Assembly: GCA_025403435.1 (NCBI GenBank)
Contig: JAJQZP010000440.1
Location: forward strand, 124,001-188,000
DNA: 64,000 nt
Direction: 5' to 3'
Source of the DNA: Artocarpus heterophyllus
Lineage: Eukaryota > Streptophyta > Magnoliopsida > Rosales > Moraceae
The position numbers and the translations under genes are program-made. The notes beneath the pieces were generated by a model. That model was not told where the DNA came from. It worked only from the letters and a program-made list of their open reading frames with translations, and made no database searches. Below, piece after piece: positions 35,155 through 47,253 of the stretch; within the stretch, counting starts at the first letter, position 1, and each line of letters begins with the position of its first letter.

Positions 35155-35569
35155 AAACAGTTTTTTTTTTTGTATCGAACGTTTTATTCCGACAAAATGG
35201 AAATTGAAATTCAACTTTTGAAGTCATCATTAGATTAGCAACGCTTTTATATCGTATGCACCGATTAACCTTAGTCAATCGAAAAGCAACAGATCAATAA
35301 AGTGATAAACGAAAGTATCCAATCCAAAAGGATTATCAAAGTTACATGGCTACAGGTAATGTTTTGATAAAAATCGATCGAACTGGCCTTGAGTCAAGAA
35401 AAACTTAGACCAAGAGATCGAATTATATAGGTCGGTTTTCTTGATCTTATGAACCCTGATTACTAAATAGTAAAAACATTTCGGATCGAGTTTATCAAAT
35501 TCAAACTATGATTACGGCAGCATCAGTTGTACTAATTGAACTTATCGAGTCCAAAATTTAGTCCTGAAT

Positions 35570-36075
35570 GGCTGGATGAGATCGGTTGAATTCAAAATTG
35601 AGCCAAAAAGATGGTAAAATGAATCTGAATCGAGTAAGTCGAATATGAAAAATTAAAAATGGCATGCTCGAATTTACAGATCGAGCTAGTCGGATCCGTA
35701 GTTAGGGGTCATGAAGATGGCAAGATCAACCGTATGGATCGAGCTGGCCAGATCCATAGATGAGCCATAAAGATGGCGATGAGTGTGGATCGAGTTGATC
35801 GAGTCTAGATGAGCCATGATGATGGCAATTTGAGTTCGAATCGAGCTTGTCGAGTCCAAGGTTGAGCCATGAAGATAGCTATTTGAGAGTTCTGATCGAG
35901 CTGGTCAAGTCAGAAAATGCCATGAAAATGGCAAATGGAGCTCGGATCGAGCTTACCGAGACCGAGGTTGAGCCATGAAGATGGCTATTTTAGTTTCGAC
36001 CGAGCTGGTCGGATCCGTAGATGAGCCATGAAGATGGCGATTTGAGTTTGGATCGAGTTGGTGGAGTCCGAAGCT
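35570..36075. repeat. Degenerate ~60-bp tandem repeat array
   Basis: About eight units share GAGCCATGAAGATGGC, then GATTTGAG or similar, then GATCGAGCTGGTCGAGTCC. The array lies between the antisense ORF and pol of the Tat element, that is in the retroelement 3' untranslated zone. Such zones in plant Tat/Ogre elements are known to be hypervariable and to seed satellite DNA. Confidence 0.75.
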
Positions 36076-36299
36076 GAATTATATAGCATAGCTATGTTCC
36101 CTGAGGAAGGAATTTGTCAATATATTGGGGAAATAAAATTTGAATTAATAAAGCAGCTGCACTCGTTTATATCATATACGAGTTGCCTACGTACCCCATG
36201 TTTAGGGATCAAGCCAAACGTAGTTTAATTACACAAAGCAAAATGAATACTACGCATAGTACTTCCTCAAATAATTCACGTTTCAGCTCTTGGTAATGA

Positions 36300-39200
36300 G
36301 GGATCCATCAAGCTTTTCCAACTTGTATACTCCGTCACGAACGACTGACCTTATTCGATAAGGTCCTTCCTAATTTGCTGTCAATTTTCCAGTGTTAGCT
36401 TCTCTCGTATTCTGAAAGACTTTTTTGAGCGTAAGATCTCCTTCCTGGAATTTCTGACCTTGACCTTCTGGTTGTAGTATCTGGGGGCGGCTTGTTGGTA
36501 GAGACCTAGCCGATGGAAAGCTGTGTCCCTTTTCTCCTCTATCAAATCCAGTGCATCCTGCATCATCTCATCGTTTCCTGCCTCGTTTAGAAGAGAGTAA
36601 TCGACTCAAAGATCTCGAGCAACAACTTTTGTAGGAACAACAGCTTATGTTCTATATACAAGCAAAAAAAGGGATTCGCCAGTAGCTCTTCTTGGAGTCG
36701 TTTAGTAGGCCCAAAGCACCATCGGCAGTTCCTCGACCCAACGCCTTTTTCTTACATCAAGTTTCTTCTTTAGATTCTACATGATTGTCTTATTCGTTGC
36801 TTCTGCCTGGTCGTTTCCTTGCAGGTACCTTGGTGTTGAGAAGCTTGAAACAATGTCCCAATCGCGGCATAACTTCTTGAAGTACGAGGAGATGAATTAG
36901 GAGCCGTTGTCTGTGACGATCTCTCTCAAAACTCCAAACCGACAGATGATATTTCTCCAAATGAATCTTTCAACATCTCGCTCTTTAAGGTCCGTAAATG
37001 CTTCAGATTTGATCCATTTGGAGAAATAATCGGTGAGGACGAGCAAATACTTCACCTGTCTAGGAGCTGGTGGGAACGGTCTGACTACGTCCATCGAGTA
37101 TTTCATGAAAGGGTATGGTGAGCTGACCGAGGAGAGTTCTTTTGCCGGTTGGTGCATGATGGGGGCATGCCTCTGGCAACTATCACATTTACGAGCAAAG
37201 CTTTCACAATCGCTCTACATTGTCGACCAGAAGAATCCTTGCCTCTTAACCTTGTTGCACAATGATCTGCTACCTGAATGATTCCCACACGATCCCTCAT
37301 GAACTTCTCAAATGACTTTCGCGATCTCGTCATCCCCAAGGCATCGTAGATAAGGTCCCATGAAGGAACGCCTGTAGAGTTTTCCACCAATCAGGTAGTA
37401 TCTCACGGCTTGTACTCTGATCTTTCTCGCTGCCTGCTTGTCTTCCGATAACCAGCCATCACTGATGTACATTTGAATGGGCGTCCTCCAATCATCCATA
37501 GGGTCAAAATATTTCATCTTCTCGATTGGTATAATACTCGGGCCGTCAATTCTCTCCAAAGGGATTGTTCTCCTCTCACTGACTTCGACCGATGATCCCA
37601 AATTCGTAAGTGCATCAGCTCTTGAGTTCTGGTCTCGCGGTACATGTTTTATTTCAAACTAATCGAACTGGGGCTTGAGCTTGGAGACTAGGTTCAGATA
37701 TGGGAGCATCTTTTCGTCTCGTGCTTCGGACTCTCCGTTTACTTGGTTAACGACTAATGTGGAATCACTCTCTAGGATGATTTTAGTAGCCCTTAGCGCG
37801 GCAGCGAGCCTGGTACCAGCAATCACAGCCTCATATTCGGCTTCATTGTTAGTAGCCTTGAATCCTAACCGAAAGCAATGTTCGATCACTTCGCCAGTTG
37901 GGGACTTCAAAACTACTCCAATTCCTGACCCCTTCTCATTGCTCGATCCGTCGACTTATACAATCCATGTTTGTGATCCGTGCTCGGCAGGCCTATAAGT
38001 AAATTCGGCAACAAAGTCAGTAAGCACTTGAGCCTTCAAAGCTGTCTGAGGTCTGTACTCGATATCAAACTCTATCAGCTCAACCGCCCATTTTGTCATT
38101 ATTCCAAAGACGTCCAGCTTGTGCAAAATTGCTCTCATCGGGTATGATGACAGCACCACCATAGTGTGGTCTTGAAAATACGAACGGAGTTTTCGAGCCG
38201 ACATGACGAGCACAAGCACGAGCTTTTCAACAACAGCGTATCTTGTTTCAGCATCCAACATTGTGTGCCTCACGAAGAATACTGGTTTTTGGACCGAATC
38301 TTCTTCTCGAACAAGGACCGAACTTACCGCCGTCTCTAAAACCGCCAAGTATAGGTAGAGCGGTTCATCTTCTTTTGGCTTTGACAAGATCAGCAGAGTC
38401 GTTAAATACGTCTTCAATTCTTTGACAGCTAATTCGCATTGTTTTGTTCCACTCGAATTTGGTGTTCTTTTTGAGCAGCTGGAAACAAAGGAAGACATTT
38501 GTCAGAACTTCTGGTAATGAATCAACTTAGTACAGCTACTTGACCAGTCAGCTTTTGAATTTCTCGTTTGGTTCTTGGTGAAGGCATCAACTGAAATGCT
38601 TTATTCTGATCAGGATTTGCCTCGATTCCTCGCTTCGTGACGAGATAACCCAAGACATTTGTCAGAACTTCTGGCAATGAATCGACTTAGTGTAGCTACT
38701 CGACTAGTCAGCTTTTGAATTTCTCGTTTGGTTCTTGGTGAAGGCATCAACTGAAATGCTTTAATCTGATCAGGATTTGCCTCGATTCCTCGCTTCATGA
38801 TGAGATAACCCAAGAACATGCCGCTCGCGACTTCAAAAGTGCACTTTTCTAGATTCAGCTTCATGCCATACTTCTGAAGAACTTTGAAGCATTCTTGCAA
38901 ATGCTGAACATGGAGATGAGCCTGCAAAGACTTAACCAACATGTCATCGATGTAAACTTCCATATTCTTACCAATCTACTGCTCGAACATCATATTGACA
39001 AGTCGTTGGTAAGTTGCTCCCGCGTTCTTCAATCCAAAGGGCATGACTTTGAAGCAAAAAATTCCCTGCTCTGTTATAAAAGCAGTCTTCTCCTGGTCAT
39101 CAGGATAAAGAAGGATTTGATTGTAACTAGAGAATGCATCGATAAAACTTAAAATCTTGTGGCCAACTGTTACGTCAACGAGCCGATCGATATGCAGCAA

Positions 39201-42004
39201 CAGGATAGATGTCTTTTGGGCAAGTTTTGTTCAGGTCGATGAAATCGAAGCACATGCGCCACTTCCCATTCTTTTTCCTTACAATTACCATGTTGGCGAG
39301 CCAATCGGGATACTGGACAGGGCGTATAAAGCCTGCTTTGAGTAGTCTCCTCACTTCATCTTTGACAATGTTGTTCCGTTCGATTCCAAGCTTCCTCCTC
39401 TTTTACCGGACTAGTTTATGGCCAGGATCGATGTTTAGTTTATGTGAGATTATGCTCGGGTTGATTCCAGGCATATATGTGTAGGACCATGCAAAACAAT
39501 CAGCGTTAGCCTTAAGAAAATCAACAATTTAGGATTTTATACCCTCATCGAGTTGCGACTCGATTTTCATTGTTCGCCTATCATCTTGCGGGTCGATCTT
39601 GACTTCGTCCAGCTGCTCGAGAGCCTATTCAATGCAGCTTTGGTTGTTCTTTGTGTTCTGCTATATGGCATGTAATTGCTATAAAACTTTTTTCTGCTTC
39701 ATAGCTGTGACATAGCAACTCCTAGTTGCCTCCTGGCTTCCTCGAATCTCCCAAATGCCTCAATTCGTCGGAAACCTAATCATTTGGTGATAGGTTGAAG
39801 GGACCGCCTTCATGGAATGTATCCAAGGCTGCCCCAAAATGATGTTATACCCCGAAAGGCAATCCATGACCAAAAAGCTGGTTAGCTTATTCTTCCCCAC
39901 TGCATACACTAGAAGCTTGACTCTTCCAATGGCTGTCGCCACCTTGCCATTGAAACCTACTAACGACATCAGGGATTTCTCAATTTACTCCTCGTCGATT
40001 TCCATCTCTTTCAGCGTTGAGAGGAAAAGAATGTTGGCTGAGCTTTTAGTGTCAACCAATATTCTGCTAATCTCGCAATTCGCAATGTTGAGTTTGATAA
40101 CAAGCGCATCGTCATGCGGGGTATTGAGCCCAAATGCCTCGTCACTGTGGAACGAAGTTACATGCTCGTAGTGTTCGCTGTGAATCAAACTGACAGTTGC
40201 TTGATTACCTTTCCTTTGATGCGCCTTCATTTGGTTCACTGAATCGTCGCTGAAAACTTAGCCTCCACAAATGGCACCAATTACCTTCCTGACTGGTGGT
40301 GGTGATGGTGTCTTCTCACGGGTTGGTGATCTCTTTGTCCTCATCGTTCTTTGTCGAGCCTGTACATCTTCCTTCCTCGTTCCAAGAGGTACTCTCTCAA
40401 GTGCCCTTTCTTGAGTATCTCTACAGTCTCGGATCGCAAGGCTTTGTAGTCGACCGTCAAGTGCCCAGTATCTTGATGAAACTCGCAATATTTAGAATAA
40501 TCACGAGAATGGCTTGGTTTCATCTTTCTTGGCCATCGAACGTAATCTTTCCTTTCCAGCTGGGCGACTAGCTCGAATGGTGATATGCTAGGGCATATTT
40601 TGGCGGCGACAACGATCGCGTTGTGGATCGGGGTCTGTCTTCTTTTCATCTCCATTCTCTCTTTGGCGGCGTCCTCGTTCGTTCCCTTCAATCTGACTAA
40701 AGTTTCTGTTTTTGATCCGATTTGCTCTGATTTTTGGTTCTTCCCAATTCTTGTTCACAACTTTTGTTTTCCTTTTCTAGATCGATCCATCCTTTTGCTC
40801 TGTTGATGGCTTCCTGAATGGTGTGCGGGTAATCAGAGCAAATGCTGTTCTTGAAAGGGGACCTATGTAGAAGTCCTTTCTTCAAGGCCTCTCTATCCGT
40901 TCCATCTTCCAAATCTGAAATCTCTGAGAGCGTTTTGCTGAATCTTTTGATATAAGCCCTTAACGATTTACCCGAGCTCTAGATGACGGACCACAAATCT
41001 TTGGTCATCTTTCTTGTCTGAGTGTGTACCAAATACGCTTTGACAAACGAATTCGCCAAGTCTTCGAAGTTGTCAATCGATCCAGTAGGTAAGTTACTGA
41101 ACCATCGAAATGCTGGACCTTTAAGTGACTGCGTAAATAACTTGCACATCGTCTCATCAAGAATCGAGTTTGAAATGTTCGTGGCACTGACCACGTTCTT
41201 ATACTACAGCATGTGGTCTTTTGGGTCCATAGTTCCATCAAATCGGGCGAACACGAGGTTTCCATATTTCAGGGGTACAATTGAAGTGATCCTCTTTGTG
41301 AATGGAGTATCTCAAATGTTCTTCAAGATGTCGTCAAGTTCAGGGGTCTTGCTCGTGGCTTTTGAATTCTTCTGCTCGATTTTCTCTTCTACGAGTTTGC
41401 AATTCTGCTCGAGCATTTCTCTCATCATCAATTGGACCAACTCAAGTGTCATCAAAGTGACAGCTAGTGTTTCTTTCGAACAAGCGATCAGTTCTGTCTC
41501 CTCGTTTCTTTCAATCGAATTATCATTTCGAATAAATTCCACACGAGCACTTGTCATGGTGATAGTTGTCATTGCTGGGGTGGCTGTGGTTGTAAAAGCT
41601 GCTGATGTTGTTGCTGGTGCTGGAGTCGAAAGCGTATGCAAGGGTTGCATCTTTCCAATTGGGTTGTACGGCTATCGGGTTCCTGGTTGCGGCATTTGAG
41701 ATTGCCATTGCGCTGCTGACGAAATTGGGATCGTCGAATATCCATAGTACAAATAATAGTTTGACTGTGAAGCCATCTGAGAGTTTTGATAACTAATTTG
41801 GCTTCTCAAAGCCAAATTCTCATCGCTAAGTTGCTCCATCCTTCTGTCACATTCCTGGGATTGAGCTGTCTGCTCCTGGAGCATCTTCTTAAGGGTCTCG
41901 ACTTCTACTGCAAGGGCTTCCATTTGTTGGTTGTCTTGAGGAATTGGTTCGGTCTATTCCACTGTGGTCTCCAGAGTATGCTGGTTGTCGATGTTGTCTG
42001 CCAT
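36300..42004 (-). pseudogene. Tat gag-pol remnants
   Basis: Gag begins with ATG at 42004; a capsid-like block LKGPAFRWFSNLPTGSIDNF lies near 41110-41060. Protease at about 40100 reads LVDTKSSAN, with Lys in place of the Gly of DTGSS, so it would be inactive. RT spans about 39345-38700 with MPFGLKNAGATYQR and the catalytic YIDDMLVKS. A Ty3-type RNase H follows (38498-37990), then an archaeal-type RNase H with ATNNEAEYEAVIAG and ESDSTLVV (37990-37659). Integrase core at 37157-36897 has YSMDVV and IVTDNGS, and DQAEATNK near 36800 supplies the Glu. Stops and frameshifts occur throughout, and a 160-bp tandem duplication breaks the RT/RNase H junction. Confidence 0.88.
38494..38812 (-). repeat. 160-bp tandem duplication inside pol
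   Basis: Two copies of a unit starting GACATTTGTCAGAACTTCTGG at 38494 and 38654, differing at a handful of positions. It duplicates the end of the RT connection region (QLMPSPRTKREIQKL) and disrupts the frame. Confidence 0.88.
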
Positions 42005-42066
42005 TCGGATCCGAGTCTAAAGATCTTGGAGTTGATGACTTCAAAGCCCCACGGTGGGTGCCAAAC

Positions 42067-42802
42067 TGTAGACGGTGAATCTACAATCAAATGCTAGAAT
42101 TCTAGATTGAGTTATTTAGGAATTTGGGCCCTCAAATCACCGTTGAATGAATCTGTAAACCTGAATCTATTTGCTAGATTAAAGCAAAATGAACAAAATA
42201 AATCTATGGTAAGGATGATAGAGGATTTATAGTGGTTCACTCTGTTAATGAAGAGCTACGTCCACTGTATTTTTCTATGATTTCTTTGAGTAAAAATTAC
42301 AATGTAAAGAAATGAGAAAACCAAATGGTAGGGTCTTGGTATCTGATTTTTTTATGTGTGTCCCGTACATCAGAGTGATCTTCCTCTTATATAAAAGATG
42401 GGAAAGAATAATGGCTCTCAATTGTCTGGCGGAGTGGGATAGAGCACCATAAGTAACCGCCATAGTGGGACACGTGTCGATCGGTGATAGGCTGTAAGAA
42501 TCAAGCCTCCCCCACATTCCGATCCATGACTAGATGTGCTATAACTGCCTGTTCGTGCAAATAACTGTCAGTTCAAGACGATCAATCTGGTCAAACGAAG
42601 ACATGGAAACGAGTGCGAAACTATGCTTAACAAGAGCAAAACGACTCAAACCATGCAATCCGATCGAATGAAGCGAACAATGCGAACCGTCAATTGTCTT
42701 GGGCTCCAGTCAGTAGATTTTAGTCGATCTATTCGTTTAGTATCAACGTTAGGCCACTTAGGCCTACTAGCAATTTGGGCCTTATTAAATTACACCCCAA
42801 CA
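42067..42802 (-). repeat. 5' LTR of the Tat element
   Basis: 736 bp; starts (minus) TGTTGGGGTG at 42802 and ends TCTACA at 42067, followed by the putative primer-binding region TTTGGCACCCACCG. Confidence 0.88.
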
Positions 42803-42978
42803 ATATCTCAAGCGATCAAGAGACCGAAATGGCTCCAAGCAAAGTAATTGAACCAATCAAACCATACGAACGGTCAATCCAATTAGACTATTTTTTTTTT
42901 TGACCCATTCGATTAGTTTCATCGTTGGGCCACTCAGGCCCTTTGGTAATTTGGGCTTGACTAAATTGCACCCCAACA
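42803..42978. repeat. Right part of the interrupted solo LTR
   Basis: Continues from 31613 and ends GCACCCCAACA, followed by the ATAAT duplication at 42979-42983. It repeats the ATCGTTGGGCCACTCAGGCC block found in the Tat LTRs as ACGTTGGGCCACTTAGGCC. Confidence 0.83.
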
Positions 42979-42983
42979 ATAAT

Positions 42984-45126
42984 CAAAGGGTTAACTGTAT
43001 TAGTGTTTTTAAGGAATGTATTGCTTATAAAATCTATATGCTCCTCCTTGTTCTTGATTGGAAATTGGAAACTGATATTGGATAAGATGATTCCTTAATT
43101 ACAATATGGATTTGGTAATCTGTATATTTTGTGGTAATTATGTTGATTATTGTTGAACATTTGTCAAAGCCCAAACTTTAAATTTATAGTTTTCACAAAT
43201 AGGATCTTGGTTGCCATTTATAGTTACATAAATGGATCTTTTTTTTTTAACAACAAATTGCACGCTAAAACTTTTAAAATTTTGATATTTCAGACTTTAA
43301 TTGTCATATATTAATTGATGTTTGGTATTGATTGGACTTCGTTGCTAAAATTGTAAAGTTTTACTCAGTTATTTAATAAACATCATTCGTGTAAATATAG
43401 CATCTTGAAATGTATGTATAGTTTGTTGAGTGACATTAAACTTTGCCATGGTTACTTATTAGTAAAACTTTTATTGTTGTTTAAAATTACGAGAAAACTT
43501 GTTTATGAGTGAAAAACTGTTGTTTAGTATACGAGAAAAGCAATTTCATTAATGTTTTGATGTGGTTTAAAATTAAACCACATAGCGTTTCTAGCAAAGG
43601 AACTAGTAGATCGTAATTTCTAAAACAACTATTTGTACAAAAACGACACGCCATTTACTCTTCTAAATTTGCCGCCTAAAAGAAGCAAATGTATGTCGTA
43701 GAAAGACGATCTTTGTTGTGGGCTTTGTTTGATAATGTCGTTCGAACTTCTTAGTTCTAATTGCTACAATGTAAAACTTTTGTGTGCTACAATATAAAGC
43801 AAAAAGTATGTTATATTATAAAAGTCTCACATGCTATAATATTTTTGTTACAACTATTTTTGTTACAACTACGTTCCCAAACACCCTAATAACACCCTAA
43901 TAATATGTCATAGCTTTATTGTCGTTACACTAAAACACAACATGTCGTTTTATTTATGGTCTATTACAAAAATTTGTTGTCTTTTAGACTGGAACGACTT
44001 GTAGATTTTCACTCCAAATAAATTTGCTGCATTTATTTGGATCAAATACGTCGTTTGACGTTAACAAGTTTGCCAACGTTAATGCCCTTGAAACGACATG
44101 TTGGTTTCACATAAACTTCGGTTCTTTACGTGGAAAAAGTGAGATGATTTTGACAATTACAAATCTACTATAGCCAGTGCTCATATCTGAATTCAGAGTA
44201 TACTGTTTCACACGATCTTAAGTCGTTGTCTAGATGATATTATAAAAACGGCACGCCGTTTGTTGCCAACTCTAGTACTTATACAAGTCTATTGTCGTTT
44301 TTTGCGAATACAACAGCGTGTGGAGGTTTTTGAGTTTGTTGTCGCTTTTAACAACTGTCGTTGAACATTTACAAGTCTAGTAACCCTCGTTGTGAGAAAG
44401 AAATGACAAGGTGATGTTGCAACAAACGTCATGTAGATGCTTTAGCTTTGCTGTCGTGTTTAACAACTTGTCGTTTGACAGTTATTTGTCTACTGTCGTT
44501 TATGAAAGTAAAACGACATGCCCATGTCCAGAGTTTATAATCATTTTCGTTGTCGTTTATGAAAATCATTCTTCTTAAAAGGGCAAAAGTCAAATGAAAT
44601 CATATTTAATACCTTTCTTTGAGTAAAGTAGTTTTGACGCTGAGATATTTTCTTTTGAGAATGATGTAAAAATTTCAAATGAATTTTTACAGGTTTTTTT
44701 AGGGAAATTTCCAGAGGTTAAGTATAATTTGATTTAAGGGACATTTTCTTGAATGCAGTCTTTTGGCACTTAGAATGTCATAAATACCATCCGTGGAATA
44801 TATTCTCATTAAAGAATATTTTGATAGATAAGGGTTAAAAAAATAGAAAATGATGAAAGTGCTAGAGTTTAAACAGGTGGCACAATTTAAAAAAAATTAT
44901 ATAAATGGTGGTTTAATGTAATTTTTAAAGTTCTGTTTTGATGGTGAATTAAAAACATAAAAAAAAATAGAAGAAAAAGTAAAAATATTTGGGTTTTAAT
45001 TGTGTTTCCTCCTTCGTCGTGAACTTTAGTATATTAGGGCACATACCGATCTCCGACCGATCAAGTTCAGACTCTATTTCCAGAGATACACACAACTCTC
45101 TGCTTTCTCTTTCATTATCGCCAGCC
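42984..45126. other. Intergenic region 5' of SWC2 with palindromic motif cluster
   Basis: No gene seen. A sequence related to the 3243 MITE lies at about 43710-43895 (ends near CAAACACCCTAAT). AACGACATGTCGTT-type motifs or halves occur at about 43641, 43940, 44048, 44091, 44247, 44297, 44358, 44468 and 44510. Confidence 0.55.
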
Positions 45127-47205
45127 ATGGCAGCTTCCAAAAACGACCCTCCCGTTTTTCTCGACCGAACCTTTCGAGTCACCAGAGGAAAGAGGTAGCT
45201 TTAGCAATTCGTCCTCTAAACTCCATTTCTGAACTGAATCACCATTAAAAATCATCTCTGTTCTTTTCTTCAATTTTTTCAGGATGACCAAATTGCTTGA
45301 CGAGGAAATCGAAGAGGACGAGTTGTTCTGGAACCAGGACGCTCTTAAAGAGGTTTCCTTTTTTTTTTTTTTCAGTGAAAGAATGCAGTTTGGATTAGCT
45401 GTTCTTGATTTTTTTTTTTTGCGTGCGTTTTGATATAGGAAGAGGATGATGTTAACTATGAAGAAGAACCGGAGGTTGCTGATGAATTCGATACCGATTT
45501 TGACGAAGATGTGAGTTACATTCTACATTTTCCATTTTGCAACTGTAAAAAGAAAAAAAAAGGGGGACTTTTAGCACCTTATCGTGGTTTGGCATTTTGT
45601 GCTATTTAATTATAGTAGAGAATGAAGATTAATTGACGTATAGAATAATTATATTTTTAGCATCTATGTCTCGTAACTTTCTTGTAGTTTGGCATTTTTT
45701 GTGATACATCTTTACAATATAGGGTTGAATTTGCTTCAATATTCAATAAAATTTATTTCTTTTCAACAAGTGGAGTTGATTACTACTCTTTTTTCCAACT
45801 TCAGCGATTAAGTAGTTGAGGAAAAAATAATATAGAGTTCTATGATTGTTGTTGTTATTTTAATTTGATTTGCTTAAATTGTTGGTAGGAGCCAGAGCCA
45901 GACGAAGCAGAAAACAATGAAGCAGATGAAAGGTTGAAACTTGAACTTCGAAATGAGCTCAGTACTTTGTTGTGATGTTAATGTTGTTGGAATGTCTAAA
46001 GGTTGAGTTTTCTTTGATAGGGCACGGCCGAAGAAGAGGCTGATATTTCCAGGAAAGACATTGGCGAAGAAAAAGAAGAAGAAGAAGAAGAAAGTGCTAT
46101 CGAAATTAGAAGAGGATTCTAAGGATGAGGCAGAGAAAGCGGAAAATCAACAGCCTGAGGAACAACAGCATGATGCCCCCGAGGATGGAGGAGAAGGTGA
46201 AAGAATTGTGAGGAAGTCGACAAGAACCGCGGTCATTAATAGACAAGCGGAGAGAGATGCCCTACGCGCAGCCTTACAAGCCACGATGAGGGCAAGTTCT
46301 CAGTATTGTATTAGTTAACTATTGTGTTATTTTCTGCGTTGGTCATAGTCTGAATTGGACATATAATGTAAGTTGAATTTTGTATGGAGTAATGCTTGTT
46401 AATGAGTGATGATCTATCATATTGTTGGTTTTGATTTTAGTTCTTCAGTTGATTGCTTGGGGTTTTGCCGTATGAATGATATGGTTGCAAACACTGACAA
46501 TATGGAGACGTGCAATGACAAAGCTTGTTTAAGTATTAAATAGAAGTTCTTTTCTCTTTTGAACAATCAGCCAATAAAGAGGAAAAAGGAAGGAGAGGAG
46601 AAGAAGATGACCCAAGAGGAGATGCTTTTGGAAGCGGCTCAAACAGGTTGTGTACTAATCTAAATACGAGAAATGATGTGCTATGGGTCGGTTTGTCAGT
46701 TTTTCTTAGAAGTTTTAAGGCTGATTTTGACCTTCCTTTTTTTTCTGGAAAAGAAATCATGAACTTGAGGAATTTGGAGCGCGTTTTAGCAAGGGAGGAA
46801 GAAGTTAAGAAAAGATCAATTGTTCATAAAGCTGTGTACAGTGGTCCACAGATAAGATACTATTCAAAAGATGGTAAACTTTTGTTTTGTTTGTTTTGTT
46901 TGTGTTTTTGTTGTTTTCTTTTTGAGGCTGAAGCCTATACTCTAGGTTTGATTTTGTTGACAATATTAATTGGTCCAAAGCCATTTGATGTCCGCCTATA
47001 CATCTGCTGTAGGTCGTTCTTATCTGGAATTTAGTAGAGGAGTGTCATTTCAGTCAGAGATATCTGCGACTTCTGCTCCATGTAAGTAAATAGTGACGTC
47101 TTCTTATGACACTTGATTATTTGGTGAAAATGCTTACAAGCACCTCTATGATTAGAATGTGCCTGGTCATCGGTCACTCATCTAGATTGTTGATCTTCAA
47201 TTTAG

Positions 47206-47253
<48 letters not shown>

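Larger units (their letters stand above)
31614..42802 (-). mobile_element. Degenerate Tat-clade Ty3/gypsy retrotransposon
   Basis: LTRs at 42067-42802 (5', minus) and 31614-32329 (3', minus) begin TGTTGGGGTG and end TCTACA. Flanks ATATT and ATATC look like a slightly mutated 5-bp duplication. Downstream of the 5' LTR is TTTGGCACCCACCGTGG, the region of the primer site typical of Tat elements; the polypurine tract GTGGGGGGC lies at about 32333-32343. Order on the minus strand: gag, protease, RT, RNase H, a second archaeal-type RNase H, integrase, a tandem repeat zone, an antisense ORF, 3' LTR. The dual RNase H and the antisense ORF are hallmarks of Tat. Many stop codons and frameshifts show it is dead. 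The LTRs differ by many substitutions and an indel of about 20 bases. Confidence 0.9.

Noticed and set aside
35570..36075. CRISPR-like array
   Set aside because: The units are degenerate, without constant repeats and unique spacers, and lie within a plant retrotransposon.
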